From Gracilibacillus alcaliphilus (GTDB lineage Bacteria; Bacillota; Bacilli; Bacillales; Amphibacillaceae): a stretch of 64,000 bases of DNA. Where the stretch lies: positions 16,111 to 80,110 of the forward strand of contig NZ_JAFBFA010000024.1 in assembly GCF_016909015.1 (NCBI RefSeq), read 5' to 3'. The translations under genes and the position numbers were made by a program. The notes below the pieces were generated by a model, which worked only from the letters and a program-made list of their open reading frames with translations, had not been told where the DNA came from and searched no databases. This document shows positions 8,620-18,525 of this stretch, one piece after another. How positions within the stretch are numbered: the first letter of the stretch is position 1; every line of letters begins with the position of its first letter.

Positions 8620-9753
8620 ATGGATCAGATCATTTGGATTTCAATTATTTTATTCATACCTGTTTTTATTATTTTGATTGGTATGCCGTATTGGACACGA
8701 CGGACAGAGAGTTTTGGAGTTTCCATTCCCTCTGATGTCTATGAAGATGAAAAACTAAAGAAAATGCGAAAACAATATGCTTCGTCTATGACTATTTTTA
8801 GTTTGGTTACGTTATTTATTTTTTATTTTATCGTAGGAAAATATGCTCCGAACGATGAAGAAGCAATGGGGATTGTATTATCAACAACCACAATTGGTTT
8901 TTTGATTATTTCATTTTTAATCTATTTGGCGTTTCATAAACAAATGAAGCAACTCAAACAGAAGGAGAAATGGAATAAACAAAGACAACAAAAAGTTGTA
9001 CTGCAAACCAATTTTTATCAACAAAAATTAATTCATTCTAATTACTGGTTTTTAATCGCTTTTGCTATAGTAGCTGTCACACTATTTATTACTTTTACAC
9101 AGTATGGGAGAATTCCTGAACGGGTTCCAATGCAATATGATTTCTCTGGCAAGATTACCAATTGGACAGAAAGGTCATATCGATCTGTTTTGATCATGCC
9201 GATGACACAAATCTATATGATTGCTTTATTCATGTTTATTAATTGGATGATTGGAAGATCCAAACAACAGCTGAATGCTCAAAATCCTGATGGGTCGATA
9301 GAACAAAACATTATTTTTCGCAGAAGATGGTCGTTTTTCCTAATTGCTAGTGGAATCTTGCTTACCGTTCTTTTTAGTGTCATCCAGCTATCATTTATTT
9401 ATTCGATTTTAACAACTCTTGTGATTGTGATTTCGTTAATGATTTCTGCAATCATGATTATTGGTGCGATTGTACTTGCCATTACAACTGGGCAGGGCGG
9501 AAGTCGTGTGAAACATGTAAGAACGACAGATAATACAGTGGTAAATCAAACAGACGGTACAGTGGTAAATCGTGAGGACGATCACTATTGGAAACTTGGT
9601 CAATTTTATTTTAATCGAGACGATCCCTCCTTGTTCTTAGAAAAACGTTTTGGAGTGGGCTGGACAATAAATTTAGCAAATCCGCTTGCTTGGATCATTT
9701 TAATCGGAATTATTGTAATAGCTGCTGGTATTCCAATATTGCTAAGTAGATAG
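8620..9753 (+). CDS. DUF1648/DUF5808 membrane protein
   Basis: The 377-residue integral membrane protein has about seven hydrophobic segments. IPERVPMQYDFSGKITNW near residues 166-183 is the DUF1648 signature, a domain also present in the immunity protein SdpI. Near the C-terminus DDHYWKLGQFYFNRDDPSLF is a DUF5808 signature. It is co-transcribed with the GntR gene 3 nt upstream. The exact function is unknown; GntR-controlled DUF1648 proteins are usually guessed to respond to cell-envelope stress or toxic peptides. That remains inference. Confidence 0.85.
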   Translation: MDQIIWISIILFIPVFIILIGMPYWTRRTESFGVSIPSDVYEDEKLKKMRKQYASSMTIFSLVTLFIFYFIVGKYAPNDEEAMGIVLSTTTIGFLIISFLIYLAFHKQMKQLKQKEKWNKQRQQKVVLQTNFYQQKLIHSNYWFLIAFAIVAVTLFITFTQYGRIPERVPMQYDFSGKITNWTERSYRSVLIMPMTQIYMIALFMFINWMIGRSKQQLNAQNPDGSIEQNIIFRRRWSFFLIASGILLTVLFSVIQLSFIYSILTTLVIVISLMISAIMIIGAIVLAITTGQGGSRVKHVRTTDNTVVNQTDGTVVNREDDHYWKLGQFYFNRDDPSLFLEKRFGVGWTINLANPLAWIILIGIIVIAAGIPILLSR

Positions 9754-9877
9754 GTGAGGAAAAAATGGAAGTTTTTGCAGAGATAAATGGACCTCGCCTA
9801 ATATATGTTCTTCTGTAATAGGATAAAAGAAACAAAGATACATCATTTAATGACTTCCAAAATATAGGGGGCTGCTT

Positions 9878-10678
9878 ATGACAAAGCAAAAAAGTATTAA
9901 AGGACTATTCATTTATTTTTTGATTGGGAGCATTGCAATGTTTCCCTTATATCTTCTGGCACAATCGACACTATCGACAAATCCGACCGAATTAGAGCAA
10001 AGGAGGGAAATGATGGGGATTTCAGGATCTCCTGAAATGTTAGCCTTGCTCTCTTTAATTCCCAATTATATCTTAATAATAATTGCTCTTGTTATAGGAT
10101 TTTTCACTGCTCATAAAGTTGGTTTAAAATCTGTGATTATTCACCCGAATACTAGAGAAAAGTCAAAGTCAGAGTGGATAACAGGTATTAAACTAGCTAT
10201 CATACTCGGTTTGATTGCAGGAGTTGTTATAAGAGGAATCGATTATCTTTTATTACCGTTCTTACCAGATGGTATAACAGAACTATTACAACCTTATCAT
10301 GCATTAGAATTTATAGCAGCTATACTCTACGGAGGGATTGTGGAGGAACTATTAATGCGTTTTGGGTTTATGAGCTTGTTGGTTTTTATTTTTTGGAAAC
10401 TATTTGATCGAAAATCAGCAAAACCTTCGAGCTGGGTCTTTATCCTTGCCATATTCGTTAGCACATTATTATTTGGATTAGGTCACTATAGCGGAACTGC
10501 AAGTGTGACAGAAATGACCGGATTAATCTGGTTTCGAATGATCTTCTTGAATGGTTTTGCCGGCTTGTTCTTTGGTTGGATTTATTGGAAGCACAATCTA
10601 GAACTTGCCATGCTTGCCCATATGTTTACTCATATTTCCATGAATTTACTAATGTTGATTGTCACCTTTTTTATGTAA
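9878..10678 (+). CDS. CPBP family intramembrane metalloprotease
   Basis: The 266-residue protein has about seven or eight membrane segments. The CPBP (Abi/CAAX protease) motifs are present: VEELLMRFG (EExxxR), GLGHYS with the second motif histidine, and the C-terminal LAHMFTHISMN. Such proteases cleave within membranes and are linked to prenyl-protein processing, bacteriocin self-immunity or signalling. A good ribosome binding site (GGGGGCTGC) precedes the ATG. It lies 124 nt after the DUF1648 gene on the same strand and may share its regulation. Confidence 0.88.
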   Translation: MTKQKSIKGLFIYFLIGSIAMFPLYLLAQSTLSTNPTELEQRREMMGISGSPEMLALLSLIPNYILIIIALVIGFFTAHKVGLKSVIIHPNTREKSKSEWITGIKLAIILGLIAGVVIRGIDYLLLPFLPDGITELLQPYHALEFIAAILYGGIVEELLMRFGFMSLLVFIFWKLFDRKSAKPSSWVFILAIFVSTLLFGLGHYSGTASVTEMTGLIWFRMIFLNGFAGLFFGWIYWKHNLELAMLAHMFTHISMNLLMLIVTFFM

Positions 10679-10768
10679 AATAAATGCGATGAAAATACAT
10701 TTTGCAACTTTGCATGTATAAAATGTATCTATATGAGGAGGTAGACAGGAAAGGAGGCGGTTATATCA

Positions 10769-10855
10769 TTGAAAAAAATCAATTGGATATACTGCCCAAT
10801 TTGTAGTGCAAAAAACAAAATATATATTGATTTTAATTATCGTATTAATATTTGA
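10769..10855 (+). pseudogene. Truncated cysteine-rich KTR-type zinc-ribbon fragment
   Basis: A TTG start preceded by a very strong AAGGAGG (10751-10757) opens a 28-codon frame, KKINWIYCPICSAKNKIYID and a few more residues, ending in TGA. It matches the N-terminal half of small cysteine-rich KTR proteins often seen on mobile elements. The second cysteine pair expected downstream is absent, so the product is probably nonfunctional. Confidence 0.45.
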
Positions 10856-10857
10856 GA

Positions 10858-10989
10858 GAGAAGAAATATATTATTGAGAAATGGGAAGAAGAGGGGAGTG
10901 TCACTATATTAGATAGTAACGATTTCTCTGTAAAGCGTTAGATTCCTATTGATCAAGGATATTTAATCGATTTTGTTGTGAAACTATAG
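10858..10989 (+). pseudogene. Degenerate coding remnant of unknown family
   Basis: Right after the KTR-like fragment, another frame reads YIIEKWEEEGSVTILDSND, meets a TAG, and continues IPIDQGYLIDFVVKL to a second TAG at 10987-10989. It looks like the C-terminal end of a once-functional gene with a nonsense change. I cannot name the family. The rest of 10679-11208 contains a terminator-like hairpin at 11087-11117 and a short repeat at 11122-11151. Confidence 0.35.
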
Positions 10990-11086
10990 TCTTTTCGATA
11001 AGTAGACGACTAGACACATGGATAGACTATTCATTTATGCACCTGTTTATGCTAATATAAATAGATGGTTAAAAACAGCGTTGAAG

Positions 11087-11117
11087 GGGACTGGTAAAGG
11101 CCAGTCTCCTTATTTGT
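11087..11117 (+). terminator. Hairpin upstream of the SulP gene
   Basis: GGGGACTGG pairs with CCAGTCTCC around a short loop and is followed by TTATTTGT. It may end transcripts from the 10-kb region before the SulP operon begins. Confidence 0.55.
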
Positions 11118-11121
11118 CTAT

Positions 11122-11151
11122 CAGTTAGGGACACAAACCGCTGCTGATAGG
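11122..11151. repeat. Copy of a dispersed intergenic repeat
   Basis: TTAGGGACACAAACCGCTGCT here is closely similar to the reverse complement of 48147-48170 (GGACACAAACC is shared exactly). Both copies are intergenic. Confidence 0.35.
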
Positions 11152-11208
11152 AATTTCTATTGATGGTGAGAAGTAAGAGGATGAATACATAAGAAACAGA
11201 GGTGCAAG

Positions 11209-12645
11209 ATGAACATAGCAAGTATAAAACAAGACTGGTTTGGTAATATCAAAGGGGATGTATTAGCGGGAATTGTCGTGGCATTAGCTTTGATTCCGGA
11301 GGCAATAGCCTTCTCGATTATTGCAGGTGTAGATCCAATGGTTGGCTTGTACGCTTCCTTTAGCATGGCGGTTGTTATTGCGTTTGTGGGCGGACGACCT
11401 GCAATGATTTCCGCTGCGACAGGGGCGATGTCGTTATTAATGATTACTCTGGTGGCTGAACATGGTTTGCAGTATTTATTAGCTGCCACGATTTTGACAG
11501 GAATCATTCAAATTATTTTTGGAGTATGTAAACTGGCGGCGTTGATGAAGTTTGTTCCAAGATCGGTAATGAGCGGTTTTGTGAATGCCTTAGGTATCCT
11601 TATTTTTACAGCCCAGCTTATCCATTTTCAAGGACAAGGCTGGCTGATGTACCTTATCGTCGGTCTGACACTGGCAATTATCTATATTCTGCCGCGATTT
11701 ACCAAGGCAGTACCGTCTACATTGGTTGCCATTGTAACAATGACGATTGTGGTGATTGCTTTGGGTGTGGATATGAAATCAGTAGGGGATATGGGCAATC
11801 TGAGTTCTGAACTGCCGGTATTCTTATTTCCGGATATTCCTTTGACTTGGGAGACACTGGCGATTATTTTTCCTTATTCTTTATCATTGGCCATTGTTGG
11901 TTTATTGGAATCACTGTTAACAGCAAATGTGCTGGATGATATGACAGATACGGAAAGTGACAAGAATAGAGAAAGCCGCGGGCAGGGAATTGCCAATATT
12001 GTTACAGGCTTTTTTGGCGGAATGGCAGGCTGCGCCATGATTGGTCAATCAATTATTAATGTAAAATCTGGCGGCCGCGGCAGGCTCTCTACACTGGTAG
12101 CAGGTGTATTTCTTATTGTTCTTATTTTTGTACTCGGTGATATTGTGGTGCAAATTCCAATGGCGGCATTGGTAGGTGTGATGATTATGGTGGCGATCAG
12201 TACATTTGATTGGACCTCAGTCACCAATCTGCACCGTGTACCAAAAACAGATGCCCTTGTGATGCTAACAACAGTTGGAACGGTTTTAGTTACGCATAAT
12301 TTATCATTAGGTGTGCTGATAGGTGTTCTATTGAGCGCTGTCTTCTTTGCAGCCAAGATATCAAAAGTCAGGGTATCCACTCGTTTCGAAAATAATCAAA
12401 GAAGAAAAATATATCAGATCGAAGGACAAATCTTTTTTGCCTCGGCAGATGATTTGCTAGATAAGTTTGATTGGAATGAGCCATTAGATGAGGTCGTGAT
12501 TGATTTAAGCCATGCTCATTTATGGGATGATTCTGCCATCGGAGCGCTGGACAAAATGGAATCGAAATTTGCACGAAATCATGTTAAAGTAAGCTATATA
12601 GGATTGAACGAAGAAAGTAAACAATTACAGCAGCGAATGAGGTAA
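11209..12645 (+). CDS. SulP (SLC26) family anion transporter with STAS domain
   Basis: The 478-residue protein has a hydrophobic SulP core (about residues 1-375; the LAGIVVALALIPEAIAF region is the family's TM1 signature) and a C-terminal cytoplasmic STAS domain (about 385-478; VVIDLSHAHLWDDSAIGAL). SulP carriers move sulfate, bicarbonate or other anions, and the substrate cannot be fixed from sequence. The ATG is preceded by GAGGTG. It is followed 45 nt later by a universal-stress-protein gene, a common pairing that may regulate transport. Confidence 0.92.
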   Translation: MNIASIKQDWFGNIKGDVLAGIVVALALIPEAIAFSIIAGVDPMVGLYASFSMAVVIAFVGGRPAMISAATGAMSLLMITLVAEHGLQYLLAATILTGIIQIIFGVCKLAALMKFVPRSVMSGFVNALGILIFTAQLIHFQGQGWLMYLIVGLTLAIIYILPRFTKAVPSTLVAIVTMTIVVIALGVDMKSVGDMGNLSSELPVFLFPDIPLTWETLAIIFPYSLSLAIVGLLESLLTANVLDDMTDTESDKNRESRGQGIANIVTGFFGGMAGCAMIGQSIINVKSGGRGRLSTLVAGVFLIVLIFVLGDIVVQIPMAALVGVMIMVAISTFDWTSVTNLHRVPKTDALVMLTTVGTVLVTHNLSLGVLIGVLLSAVFFAAKISKVRVSTRFENNQRRKIYQIEGQIFFASADDLLDKFDWNEPLDEVVIDLSHAHLWDDSAIGALDKMESKFARNHVKVSYIGLNEESKQLQQRMR

Positions 12646-12690
12646 ATCAACACACCAGGTGAATAACCTGAATGAAAAGGGGTGGAACGA

Positions 12691-13107
12691 ATGTATAAAA
12701 AGGTATTGTTGGCTGCAGATGGGTCTGATCATTCCATTCGTGCAGCTTCTCATGCTGTCCAAATCGCCAAAATAGCGAACGGTAAGATTGACATAATCTT
12801 TGCTATTGATGATAAAACATCCAAAGAGGAAGTGCTGCATAATGTGGACAGCCATATGATTAAACAAGAAAGAGAACAAAAGCTTGCACCAGTTGTTGAC
12901 ATCTTAGAGGAAAATCAGCTGGCTTATCAAATGCATATCATTCACGGTGACCCTGGCCCTGAAATTGTTCGTTTTGCCAATCAGCATGAATATGACATTG
13001 TGATAATTGGCAGCAGGGGGCTTAACCAATTTCAGACCATGATTCTAGGGAGTGTTAGTCACAAGGTTGCCAAACGGGTACAATGTCCGGTTTTAATTGT
13101 GAAATAG
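12691..13107 (+). CDS. Universal stress protein UspA family
   Basis: The 138-residue UspA-fold protein starts KKVLLAADGSDHS and ends with the ATP-binding signature GSRG, nine residues, GS, followed by CPVLIVK. Members bind ATP or AMP and respond to stress. I start at ATG 12691 because AAGGGGTGG is correctly spaced for it; the GTG at 12682 lies inside that site. It probably shares a transcript with the SulP transporter immediately upstream, so it may act as its cytoplasmic regulator; that link is inference. Confidence 0.9.
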   Translation: MYKKVLLAADGSDHSIRAASHAVQIAKIANGKIDIIFAIDDKTSKEEVLHNVDSHMIKQEREQKLAPVVDILEENQLAYQMHIIHGDPGPEIVRFANQHEYDIVIIGSRGLNQFQTMILGSVSHKVAKRVQCPVLIVK

Positions 13108-13329
13108 TCCTTCTTGATTATGGTGTAATTATCTAGAAAACTTTTAACCTTTCGTTTAAGAATGATCGAAAAGGTTATAGAATCCGACACCTTAAGGGTT
13201 TGCTAACGATTGGGCAGGAAGGAAATACAAGTCCCATACGCCCGTAACCTTGCTTCTATAGGAGGGGACGGGTGTTAAATGGCTGGATAAGTTGCATATC
13301 TAATGGATAAGTAATCAAGGGGGATAACG

Positions 13330-14874
13330 ATGTATCGAATTTTAATTGTAGATGATGAAAAAGACGAAAGAAATGTCATTCGGTTTCTGTTAAATAAATA
13401 TCAATTTCCTTTTGACATAATGGAGGCAGACAACGGAAAATCTGCTCTCGAATTATTAGAAGGGGAGTCTATCGATGTACTAATTACGGATGTAAAAATG
13501 CCTTTTGTTGATGGAATGGAATTAGCAGCTAGAGTCAGGGCGTTATCTTCACATGTAGAGATTGTTTTCTTTAGCGGTCATGATGATTTTACTTATGTAA
13601 AGAAAGCGTTAACATTAAGAGCTGACAACTATATTTTAAAACCAGTCAAACCAGGCGAGTTCAAAGAAACAATCGAAAAAGTATTAGAACATATCAAGGT
13701 GTATGAACAAGAACTGGAAGAGAAAGAGGCCAATAAAGATTTTATGAAGAAACATATCTTGTATCAGGTATTAAATCAAACACCAATAGAAGTATTGGAA
13801 AAGGATTATGCCTATGTGGATTTTTCTTTCTTGGATGACTATAACCGCATGATCCTTATTCATTCTGATCAGTCTTTCTGGGATACACTATCAGAGGAAG
13901 AAAATATCAGGCTGGATGAGAAAATAAGTAAGGTCATTTCTAATTCCAGGTACGACCTGATCAATTTGAATCCGAGTCAAGTCATCTTACTCTTTAAGGA
14001 TGACTGCAACCGATTAATTGCTTATCGTCAATTAGCCAGTGATATTTGGCAGCAATTACATCAAGTATATCGAATCGGCTGCTTCTTCTCGGTAAGTGAA
14101 GAGATAAAAACAGGGGAGGATATCCTTAGCATATATAACAAGCTGGACAGATATCTTGACGATCGCTTCTTCCATCCTCATACCTATATTTATCCTGTGG
14201 ATTCGCCAACGGTAGCTAGCCATGAATTAGGGGCAGAAGATGAACAGCTGATACAAGACATAGAACAGTCCATCCAGCAAATGGAGGAAGACAAACTAAC
14301 AGAGGCAGTTCAGCGATTGATTCAAAAATATGAGCAGCAAGGCAGTACTTCCCATATCTATCTCCGCTTTTTATTCTCAAGGGTGCTTCAACTATTGTCT
14401 AAAATAGTACCGGAGTATAGTGACGGCAAAATCAACAAGGAAATTGAAAAGGTATATACCTTGCCGCATTTTGAGGATGTTCAACAATTGATATGGCAAG
14501 TACACCATAAGGCAGCACAAAAAATAAAAGAGGAAAAAAACTCATCCAAAGATAATATTCGTGTGGTTCAACAATATATTGCTGATCATATTTCGGAAGA
14601 TTTAAGTTTAGATATTTTAGCCGAGAAAGCTTTTCTGTCTCCTGGTTATTTAAGTGATAAATTCAGGCAGGAAACAGGCTATGGGATTAATAAGTATATC
14701 AAAAATGTTCGCATGACAAAGACGAAAGAACTGCTGCGTGATACGAATAGGAAGGTGAATGACATTAGCAAAGCAGTGGGATATAACAGTGTTTCCTATT
14801 TTATCAAGAATTTTCGGGAGCATTATGGGATGAGTCCCAAGAAATATCGAGAAATGAACCAAGATAAAGGATGA
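13330..14874 (+). CDS. Two-component response regulator, YesN-like (AraC type)
   Basis: The 514-residue regulator has an N-terminal receiver domain with the phosphoacceptor D54 (LITDVKMP) and acidic pair in VDDEKDE. A long middle region follows, then a C-terminal AraC-type double helix-turn-helix (about 405-510; LSLDILAEKAFLSPGYLSDKF and the GYNSVSYFIKNFREHYGMSPKKYR end). It is followed after 10 nt by its sensor kinase. Such YesN/YesM pairs control neighbouring LplABC-type sugar importers, so it very likely activates the operon starting at 16841. Confidence 0.93.
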   Translation: MYRILIVDDEKDERNVIRFLLNKYQFPFDIMEADNGKSALELLEGESIDVLITDVKMPFVDGMELAARVRALSSHVEIVFFSGHDDFTYVKKALTLRADNYILKPVKPGEFKETIEKVLEHIKVYEQELEEKEANKDFMKKHILYQVLNQTPIEVLEKDYAYVDFSFLDDYNRMILIHSDQSFWDTLSEEENIRLDEKISKVISNSRYDLINLNPSQVILLFKDDCNRLIAYRQLASDIWQQLHQVYRIGCFFSVSEEIKTGEDILSIYNKLDRYLDDRFFHPHTYIYPVDSPTVASHELGAEDEQLIQDIEQSIQQMEEDKLTEAVQRLIQKYEQQGSTSHIYLRFLFSRVLQLLSKIVPEYSDGKINKEIEKVYTLPHFEDVQQLIWQVHHKAAQKIKEEKNSSKDNIRVVQQYIADHISEDLSLDILAEKAFLSPGYLSDKFRQETGYGINKYIKNVRMTKTKELLRDTNRKVNDISKAVGYNSVSYFIKNFREHYGMSPKKYREMNQDKG

Positions 14875-14884
14875 AGCGAGGGAA

Positions 14885-16609
14885 ATGAGCAGATTAAAGC
14901 AATGGTTTATTAACTTAAAATTTAGAAAAAAGATACTTTTCATCTGTGTGATTGCCAGTGGACTGCCTATGATGATGCTAGGCAGTATTTGGTATTATCA
15001 AGTGCAAGAGTTTCTTATTACACGTGAAAAGGAAAATCTGGCAGAAACGCTGAATCAATCGATACAGACGGCAGATTATAAGATTGATAATTACTTTAAT
15101 TTTATTAATCAAATAGCTTGGAATGCCGAAATCAGGACAGGGCTTACCGCTGATTACAATAATAACTTTGAAATGTATCAGTTTTATACCGATACGCTTC
15201 ATCCACAGTTATTTACTACTTTATCTTTACAATCGGATATTCAGTCATTGACAATTTATACGGATAACCAGATGCACCCTTACGGTCAATTCTTACGGCC
15301 GCTGACAGATATTGAGGATCGTGATTGGTTTAGTGGAATGGTGGAATCGAAGGAAGTTAATATGCTGGTGCCTGCTGAAGAGGAGTTTCTGAAGGTGCTG
15401 TATCGCATTTTTGATAGCAGCAGCAGGCCATTTCATAATGTTATCGAAATGAACATTGACAAGGAGCAATTTTTTGCTCCATTCACAGATTTATTTGAGG
15501 GAGATTATGGCCTTATTATTTTGGATAGCGAAGATAATCCAATATATATTCATACCAATTTTGCCAATGAGGCATTATACGAGCCTTTTTCCAATACAGA
15601 ACAGATTAGAGAGTTAATCGCTGGTGACTTCGACAGGCAATTTGTCAGTGAACAGGCTGCATTATCTGCGTATCAGTGGACAGCTTACTTGTATCGGCCT
15701 ATGTCTAATATTTCTTCTGCAACGTTTCCAATGAGGCTGACAGTGATTCTGGCTATTCTGCTTGCCGTAGTGGTGATGGTTTTGTCTATTTTCTTATTAG
15801 CAAGAGTAGTGGTGCGACCATTAGAGAAGCTGTCGAAGAATATGGGACAAGTCGAAAAAGGGGATCTATCAGTAACCATTCACAATAAAGGGACTGATGA
15901 GATTGGGAGCCTTATTCACCAATTCGGCCAGATGGTCTATCAGTTAAATCATATGATTAATCAAGTGTATAAGAGCAAGATTGCAGAACAAAAATATGAA
16001 ATGAAGGCGCTGCAAGCACAAATTAATCCGCATTTTTTTTATAATAGTCTGTCTCTCATAAACAGTAAAGCAATTATGGCTGATCAAGAGGAAATCAGTC
16101 AGATGGCACAGCACTTATCGACCTTTTATCGAACGACATTGAATAAAGGAAAGAGTACGATCAAGGTGAAAAATGAGATAGACAACGTAAAATCTTATAT
16201 TGATATTCAACGGTTAATGCATTCCAATTCTTTTGACGTAATCTATGATATCGATCAAGAGATCTTCGATTATTCGATGTTAAACCTGCTTTTGCAGCCT
16301 TTAATAGAAAATGCAATTGTGCATGGAATTGATCATAAATTGACAGAAGGAAAAGGAATCCTAGAATTGAAAGCCAAACAGGCAGACGGTCGATTAAAAT
16401 TTGAGATAATCGATAATGGCAAGGGGATAGATCCTGCGACTTTAGCGACAATTCTTACGAAAAAAACAAAAGGTTATGGCGTCAAAAATGTACATGACCG
16501 CATTCAGCTCTACTATGGATCTGACTATGGTTTAAACTATCAAAGTGAGCTAAACAGCTGTACCAAGGTAACGCTGACTATACCGGTTATGTGTGAAGAT
16601 GATTCGTAA
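14885..16609 (+). CDS. Two-component sensor histidine kinase, YesM-like
   Basis: The 574-residue membrane kinase has TM1 near 18-38, an extracellular Cache-like sensor region, TM2 near 282-305, a HAMP domain, and a His_kinase domain with phosphoacceptor H383 in QINPHFFYN. The ATPase domain follows (LLLQPLIENAIVHG and the glycine-rich DNGKGID). This is the YesM/LytS-type kinase family that usually detects extracellular sugars, directly or through a solute-binding protein. It is the partner of the response regulator encoded just upstream. Confidence 0.93.
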   Translation: MSRLKQWFINLKFRKKILFICVIASGLPMMMLGSIWYYQVQEFLITREKENLAETLNQSIQTADYKIDNYFNFINQIAWNAEIRTGLTADYNNNFEMYQFYTDTLHPQLFTTLSLQSDIQSLTIYTDNQMHPYGQFLRPLTDIEDRDWFSGMVESKEVNMLVPAEEEFLKVLYRIFDSSSRPFHNVIEMNIDKEQFFAPFTDLFEGDYGLIILDSEDNPIYIHTNFANEALYEPFSNTEQIRELIAGDFDRQFVSEQAALSAYQWTAYLYRPMSNISSATFPMRLTVILAILLAVVVMVLSIFLLARVVVRPLEKLSKNMGQVEKGDLSVTIHNKGTDEIGSLIHQFGQMVYQLNHMINQVYKSKIAEQKYEMKALQAQINPHFFYNSLSLINSKAIMADQEEISQMAQHLSTFYRTTLNKGKSTIKVKNEIDNVKSYIDIQRLMHSNSFDVIYDIDQEIFDYSMLNLLLQPLIENAIVHGIDHKLTEGKGILELKAKQADGRLKFEIIDNGKGIDPATLATILTKKTKGYGVKNVHDRIQLYYGSDYGLNYQSELNSCTKVTLTIPVMCEDDS

Positions 16610-16645
16610 GCAACAGGGTACTAGAACAAATTTAGCGTTGGGAGT

Positions 16646-16672
16646 CCACAAGTTTTGGCTTGTGGCTTTTTT
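16646..16672 (+). terminator. Terminator after the YesMN pair
   Basis: CCACAAG (16646-16652) pairs with CTTGTGG (16659-16665), followed by CTTTTTT. It separates the regulatory genes from the transporter operon. Confidence 0.8.
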
Positions 16673-16840
16673 CTTGGTAAGAAGCGTGTTATATGTAAGA
16701 AACAGCTAATAAATATTCCGGAAAAAGTTATATGAAAGTGGATTATTTTATATTTTAGATTGTTTATCTATCGATTAAAATAAACTTATCTGCAATCAAT
16801 GGCCATGATTTGGAGAAAGAAAACATTAGGAGGAAAGAAA

Positions 16841-18517
16841 ATGATAGCGAATTCATTTAAGAAATATAGTCTGCTATTTTTATTATTTATATTATTCGGG
16901 CTTCTAGCAGGTTGTGTACAGAGCTCCTCAGATGATGGAGAAACAACCACAGAAGATGGGAAGACAATTATCAATATTGGACGCATGACCTCGGCAAATC
17001 CTAAATTTCCTGAAGGTGATACGTATGAAGATAATGCCTATACACGTTTAGTAGAAGAAAAATTAGATGTGGAAATTCGTAATGCTTTTGAAGCAGAAGG
17101 TGAGGACTATGAAAGACAGGTTGCTTTAGCGATTTCTGCTGGTGATTTACCAGATATGATGGTTGTAGGTTCTCGCGATGAGTTACAAGATTTAGTCGAT
17201 AATGATTTAGTGGAAGATTTGACAGATGTATATGAGGAAAATGCAAGCGATCACATTAGAGAAATTTACAATACTTATGATAATAAACCATTAACTGATG
17301 CAACTTTTGATGACCGTTTAATGGCCATTCCGTCCACAAATGGAGCTAATGCACCACAAATTGTCTGGGTTCGGTCGGACTGGCTCAAGGAATTGAATAT
17401 AGAGCTAGATGCAGATGAGGATGGTGTCATTACATTAGATGAGTTAGCAGAAGTTGCCTCAGCCTTTGTCGAAAATGATCCTGGTGATTCTGGCAATCCA
17501 GTAGGTATACCAATGGCACCTTATTTGAATGCAGGGGACTATGGAGGATCAGCATTTACGATGAATTCGATTGCTGCCGTGTTTGACGGCCACCCGCGAA
17601 AACATTTAGTTGAAGAAGATGGAAGTGTAACATATGGTTCGACATCAGAAGGAACCAAAGAAGGACTGGCTGTATTACATGACTGGTTTGAGCAGGGTAT
17701 CCTTGATCCGCAATTTGGCACAAGGTCGTTTGATGATATTTTAACTTTGCTTACCAATGGTCAGGCAGGTATTACAACAGGACCTTGGCATTTGCCGGAC
17801 TGGGGGTTATCAACCGTTCGGGAAATGGATGGAGAGGCAGAATTTGCAGCATATGCATTAGGTGATGAGAATGGCATGGTTAATGTATTTAGAGAGGATC
17901 CAACTGGCTCTTTTGTTGTAATTCGGAAAGGGTATGAGCATCCGGAATTGGCCATACAAATGTTGAACCTGTTCTATGGTGAATTAGGCAATGAACCCGA
18001 TATGGAGACCAAGTATCCTGAAATCGCTGAATATAATCAGCTAGGGGTAGATGGTACTGCCAGACCTATGAATATTGAAGTTTATCGTTCTGACAGTTCA
18101 ATAGTAAATTACCAAGATGTGAAGTCAGTCATAGATGGAGAGATGTCTGTGGATGATATTATTTCAGCAGGATTAAGATCCAATACGACGTCTGTTTTAG
18201 AGTATCTAGAAGATCCTGAGAATGCAACAACAGCCAACTGGTCTACCTACCATTCACGGATGCTGGGCTGGGGCTTAATGAATAAATTGGCAGAGGAAGA
18301 TCGATTTAATTGGATAGAGCCTGCTTATGTTGGTACGACACCAACGATGGAGCAAAAAGGAGCCAATTTATTAAAAATGGAAGAAGAAGACTTTATTAAG
18401 ATAATAACTGGGGCAGAGCCGGTAGATTATTTTGATACCTTCGTAGAGAAATGGCACAGCCAAGGTGGAGATGACGAGGTCGCAGAAGTGGAAGAGGAAT
18501 TGGCTAAACAAGAATAG
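16841..18517 (+). CDS. ABC transporter sugar-binding lipoprotein, LplA-like
   Basis: The 558-residue extracellular solute-binding protein has a type II signal peptide with lipobox LLAGC. The length and the later motifs (WVRSDWLKELNI, ITTGPWHLPDWG) fit the large LplA/AlgQ-type binding proteins that take oligosaccharides. Residues 190-201 (DADEDGVITLDE) form a textbook EF-hand calcium loop, as reported for the alginate-binding AlgQ proteins. I start at ATG 16841 after TAGGAGG; the longer upstream reading frame lacks a signal sequence. It is the first gene of the importer operon under the YesMN pair. Confidence 0.93.
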   Translation: MIANSFKKYSLLFLLFILFGLLAGCVQSSSDDGETTTEDGKTIINIGRMTSANPKFPEGDTYEDNAYTRLVEEKLDVEIRNAFEAEGEDYERQVALAISAGDLPDMMVVGSRDELQDLVDNDLVEDLTDVYEENASDHIREIYNTYDNKPLTDATFDDRLMAIPSTNGANAPQIVWVRSDWLKELNIELDADEDGVITLDELAEVASAFVENDPGDSGNPVGIPMAPYLNAGDYGGSAFTMNSIAAVFDGHPRKHLVEEDGSVTYGSTSEGTKEGLAVLHDWFEQGILDPQFGTRSFDDILTLLTNGQAGITTGPWHLPDWGLSTVREMDGEAEFAAYALGDENGMVNVFREDPTGSFVVIRKGYEHPELAIQMLNLFYGELGNEPDMETKYPEIAEYNQLGVDGTARPMNIEVYRSDSSIVNYQDVKSVIDGEMSVDDIISAGLRSNTTSVLEYLEDPENATTANWSTYHSRMLGWGLMNKLAEEDRFNWIEPAYVGTTPTMEQKGANLLKMEEEDFIKIITGAEPVDYFDTFVEKWHSQGGDDEVAEVEEELAKQE

Positions 18518-18525
18518 GCAGTAAA

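Noticed and set aside
10933..10946. Possible catabolite-responsive element (TGTAAAGCGTTAGA)
   Set aside because: It lies inside a decayed coding scrap, matches the consensus only partly, and is far from any sugar gene.
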